DNA from: Azospirillum doebereinerae
Lineage (GTDB): Bacteria > Pseudomonadota > Alphaproteobacteria > Azospirillales > Azospirillaceae
Assembly (NCBI RefSeq): GCF_003989665.1
Contig: NZ_RZIJ01000013.1
Coordinates: forward strand, 62,001 to 126,000
DNA length: 64,000 nucleotides
Reading direction: 5' to 3'
Each line of letters begins with the position of its first letter. Within the stretch, counting starts at the first letter, position 1. Under the pieces are notes generated by a model. That model did no database searches and was not told the DNA's origin. It was given only the letters and a program-made list of their open reading frames with translations. The position numbers and the translations under genes are program-made. Positions 62,608 to 64,000 of the stretch are shown here, piece after piece.

Positions 62608-63372
62608 TCAGGCGGTGCGTCCGCCGTCCACGGTGACGATGGACCCCGTCATCCAGCGGCTGGTGTCGGCGAGCAGATAGGCGATCATGTGGGCGATGTC
62701 GTCGGGGTGGCCGAAGCCCAGCGGCTGGAGCGTGCGTAGATGCTCGTACTGTTCGGCCGTCAGTTTCTGCTTGCCGCGCTCGATCAGCTCGGTCTCGACG
62801 ATGGAGGGGACGACGCAGTTGACGCGGATGCCGTCGCCCAGCAACTCCACCGCCAGCCCCTTGGTGGCAGCGATGATGCCGCCCTTGCTGGCGGCGTAGA
62901 CGACGTTGCCGGGCGAAGCCGCCGTGGCGGCGGTGGAGGAGATCAGCGCGATCGCCGCCCGCTCCGCGTGGCAGCCCTTCTGCCGCAGCCCGCGCGCGAG
63001 GGCGAGCGCGCTGCCCAGGTTGGCCCGCATCACCTCGTCGAAGAAAGCGGCGGAGAAGATGCGGATCGGCCGCAGGGTCTGGATGCCGGCGCAATGGGCG
63101 ATGCCGTGCAGCGGCCCGTAGGCGGCGGCCTGCGCCTTCACCCAGCCGGGCACCGCCTCCAGATCCGACAGGTCGAAGGGGGCGGCCGCGTGGCCCTTCC
63201 CCGCCAGCAATCCGGCGGTCTCCTCCAGCCGTCCGGCGTCGCGGCCGTTCAGCAGGACCCGCGCCCCCAGCCGCGACAGCATCACCGCCGTCGCCCGGCC
63301 GATCCCGGCCGAAGCCCCGGTCACCAGCATCAGGCGGCCGGACAGGTCCATCGGGTTGTAGACGGCGGTCAT
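62608..63372 (-). CDS. Short-chain dehydrogenase/reductase
   Basis: A 254-residue classical SDR. LMLVTGASAGIGRATAVMLS binds NAD(P). HCAG, the Ser of ALISSTAA and Y-x3-K in VVYAASKGG form the active site. WMTGSIVTVDGGRTA is the usual C-terminus. It is the first gene of the operon with the split Rieske oxygenase and GNAT (27 bp gap to the next gene), so it probably oxidises or reduces the same small molecule or sugar. ATG 63372 or 63384 may be the start; it is divergent from the KAS III gene. Confidence 0.9.
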   Translation of the reverse strand: MTAVYNPMDLSGRLMLVTGASAGIGRATAVMLSRLGARVLLNGRDAGRLEETAGLLAGKGHAAAPFDLSDLEAVPGWVKAQAAAYGPLHGIAHCAGIQTLRPIRIFSAAFFDEVMRANLGSALALARGLRQKGCHAERAAIALISSTAATAASPGNVVYAASKGGIIAATKGLAVELLGDGIRVNCVVPSIVETELIERGKQKLTAEQYEHLRTLQPLGFGHPDDIAHMIAYLLADTSRWMTGSIVTVDGGRTA

Positions 63373-63555
63373 GGGCGGCGTCATGGGCGGCGGAATCCGG
63401 TCACGTGGAGGATGGGCGACCTTAGCACAGGCGGTCTTTCCGTCACGGTATAGAGGGTTCGATATTTGCCGGTCGTTAGGGCATTTTGTCGTAGGCTGGC
63501 CTCCGGTTCCGACCAAGCTTCCTCTGGAAGCTCCAATACGTAAGGACATGATATC

Positions 63556-64000
63556 ATGAAAGCGATCGTCGACGGTGTCCGGATCGCGGGCTTGCGCGCC
63601 GTGGTGCCGCCGCAGCGCCATTCCTTCGTCGAGGATCCCGGCATCTTCACGCCGGAGGAGGTGAGGAAACTGGCCGCGACCATCGGCGTCCACGAACGCC
63701 GCGTCCTGCCCCCGCCCTACTGCGCGTCGGACCTTTGCGTCGCGGCGGCCGAGGGGCTGATGGCCCAGCTCGACTGGGATCCGGCCAGCGTCGAGGTGCT
63801 GGTCTTCGTCTCGCAGGACGCCGACTACGTGCTGCCGGCGACCGCCTGCATCATGCAGAAGCGGCTCGGCCTGCCGACCAGCGCGGCGGCCTTCGACGTT
63901 CCGCTGGGGTGTTCCGGCTACGTCTACGGGCTGTGGATCGCGTCTCGGTTGCTGGGCGGCTCGACCGCCAAGCGCGCGCTGGTGCTGTGCGGCGACAACG
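63556..64000 (+). CDS. Ketoacyl-ACP synthase III-like protein (N-terminal part)
   Basis: The first 148 codons of a FabH-like thiolase-fold enzyme; the gene leaves the window on the right. FTPEEVRKLAATIGVHERRV and VEVLVFVSQDADYVLPATAC are KAS III blocks. AAFDVPLGCSGYVYGLWIAS holds the catalytic Cys. Such enzymes are common in surface-glycan and secondary-metabolite clusters, where they make acyl chains for sugar acylation. It is divergent from the SDR operon over about 180 bp, which probably holds both promoters. Confidence 0.88.
   Translation, partial: MKAIVDGVRIAGLRAVVPPQRHSFVEDPGIFTPEEVRKLAATIGVHERRVLPPPYCASDLCVAAAEGLMAQLDWDPASVEVLVFVSQDADYVLPATACIMQKRLGLPTSAAAFDVPLGCSGYVYGLWIASRLLGGSTAKRALVLCGDN

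Overview
This is a 64 kb stretch of very GC-rich DNA with the codon bias and dense long antisense frames of an alphaproteobacterium. The gene content (type I secretion of RTX proteins, WbqC, pseudaminate-type sugar genes, an iteron-controlled RepA) points to Azospirillum or a related Rhodospirillales genus; the genus is inference. An initiator gene beside an iteron array (4719-6167) indicates that the window comes from a plasmid, megaplasmid or chromid. No parA/parB genes were seen in the window.

Layout. 1-2939 (minus): a type I secretion operon of a small protein, an ABC ATPase/permease and the start of an HlyD-type adaptor. 3101-4537: ManC. 4538-6167: origin region and repA. 6876-11734 (minus): a surface-glycan operon with WbqC, two sugar aminotransferases, a methyltransferase and a sulfotransferase. 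12063-19939 (mostly plus): GT61, Nudix, GT4, PseB, PseC and a Wzx-like flippase. 20038-33573: a small protein, an RTX protein, a GT2, a 1458-residue DUF4347/RTX protein, an AMIN-domain membrane protein and a second complete ABC/HlyD pair. 33639-45153: a hipA/HTH locus broken by three mobile elements, including a 7.25 kb Tn3-family arsenic-resistance transposon whose insertion into hipA can be reversed on paper to give an intact reading frame. 45154-54533: subtilase, M23 peptidase, beta-helix protein, UPF0104-type membrane protein, methyltransferase-glycosyltransferase fusion and another RTX protein. 54888-64000: UDP-sugar dehydrogenase, paired small paralogues, Nudix, sialidase-like protein, Rieske oxygenases, GNAT, SDR and a KAS III-like gene that runs off the end.

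The common theme is the cell surface. Nucleotide-sugar enzymes, glycosyltransferases and flippases make and modify a glycan. Two type I exporters could secrete the large calcium-binding repeat proteins. Five proteins (20415-22844, 24217-28593, 28663-29562, 48012-50621, 53331-54533) share a 40-45 residue repeat of the form FDxxxYLAxNPDL...HYIxxGxAEGR, 22 copies in all. One of the five is an apparent inner-membrane anchored protein with a peptidoglycan-type AMIN domain and a single copy. This repeat-linked group is the best candidate for an undescribed system.

The second unusual item is a split Rieske oxygenase. One gene carries only the [2Fe-2S] domain, and the overlapping next gene carries only the mononuclear-iron catalytic half, in an operon with an SDR and a GNAT. 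Other points of interest are an in-frame ArsC-ACR3 fusion, four regularly spaced operator-like palindromes upstream of hipA, and a 23-bp-arm inverted repeat built from two origin iterons.
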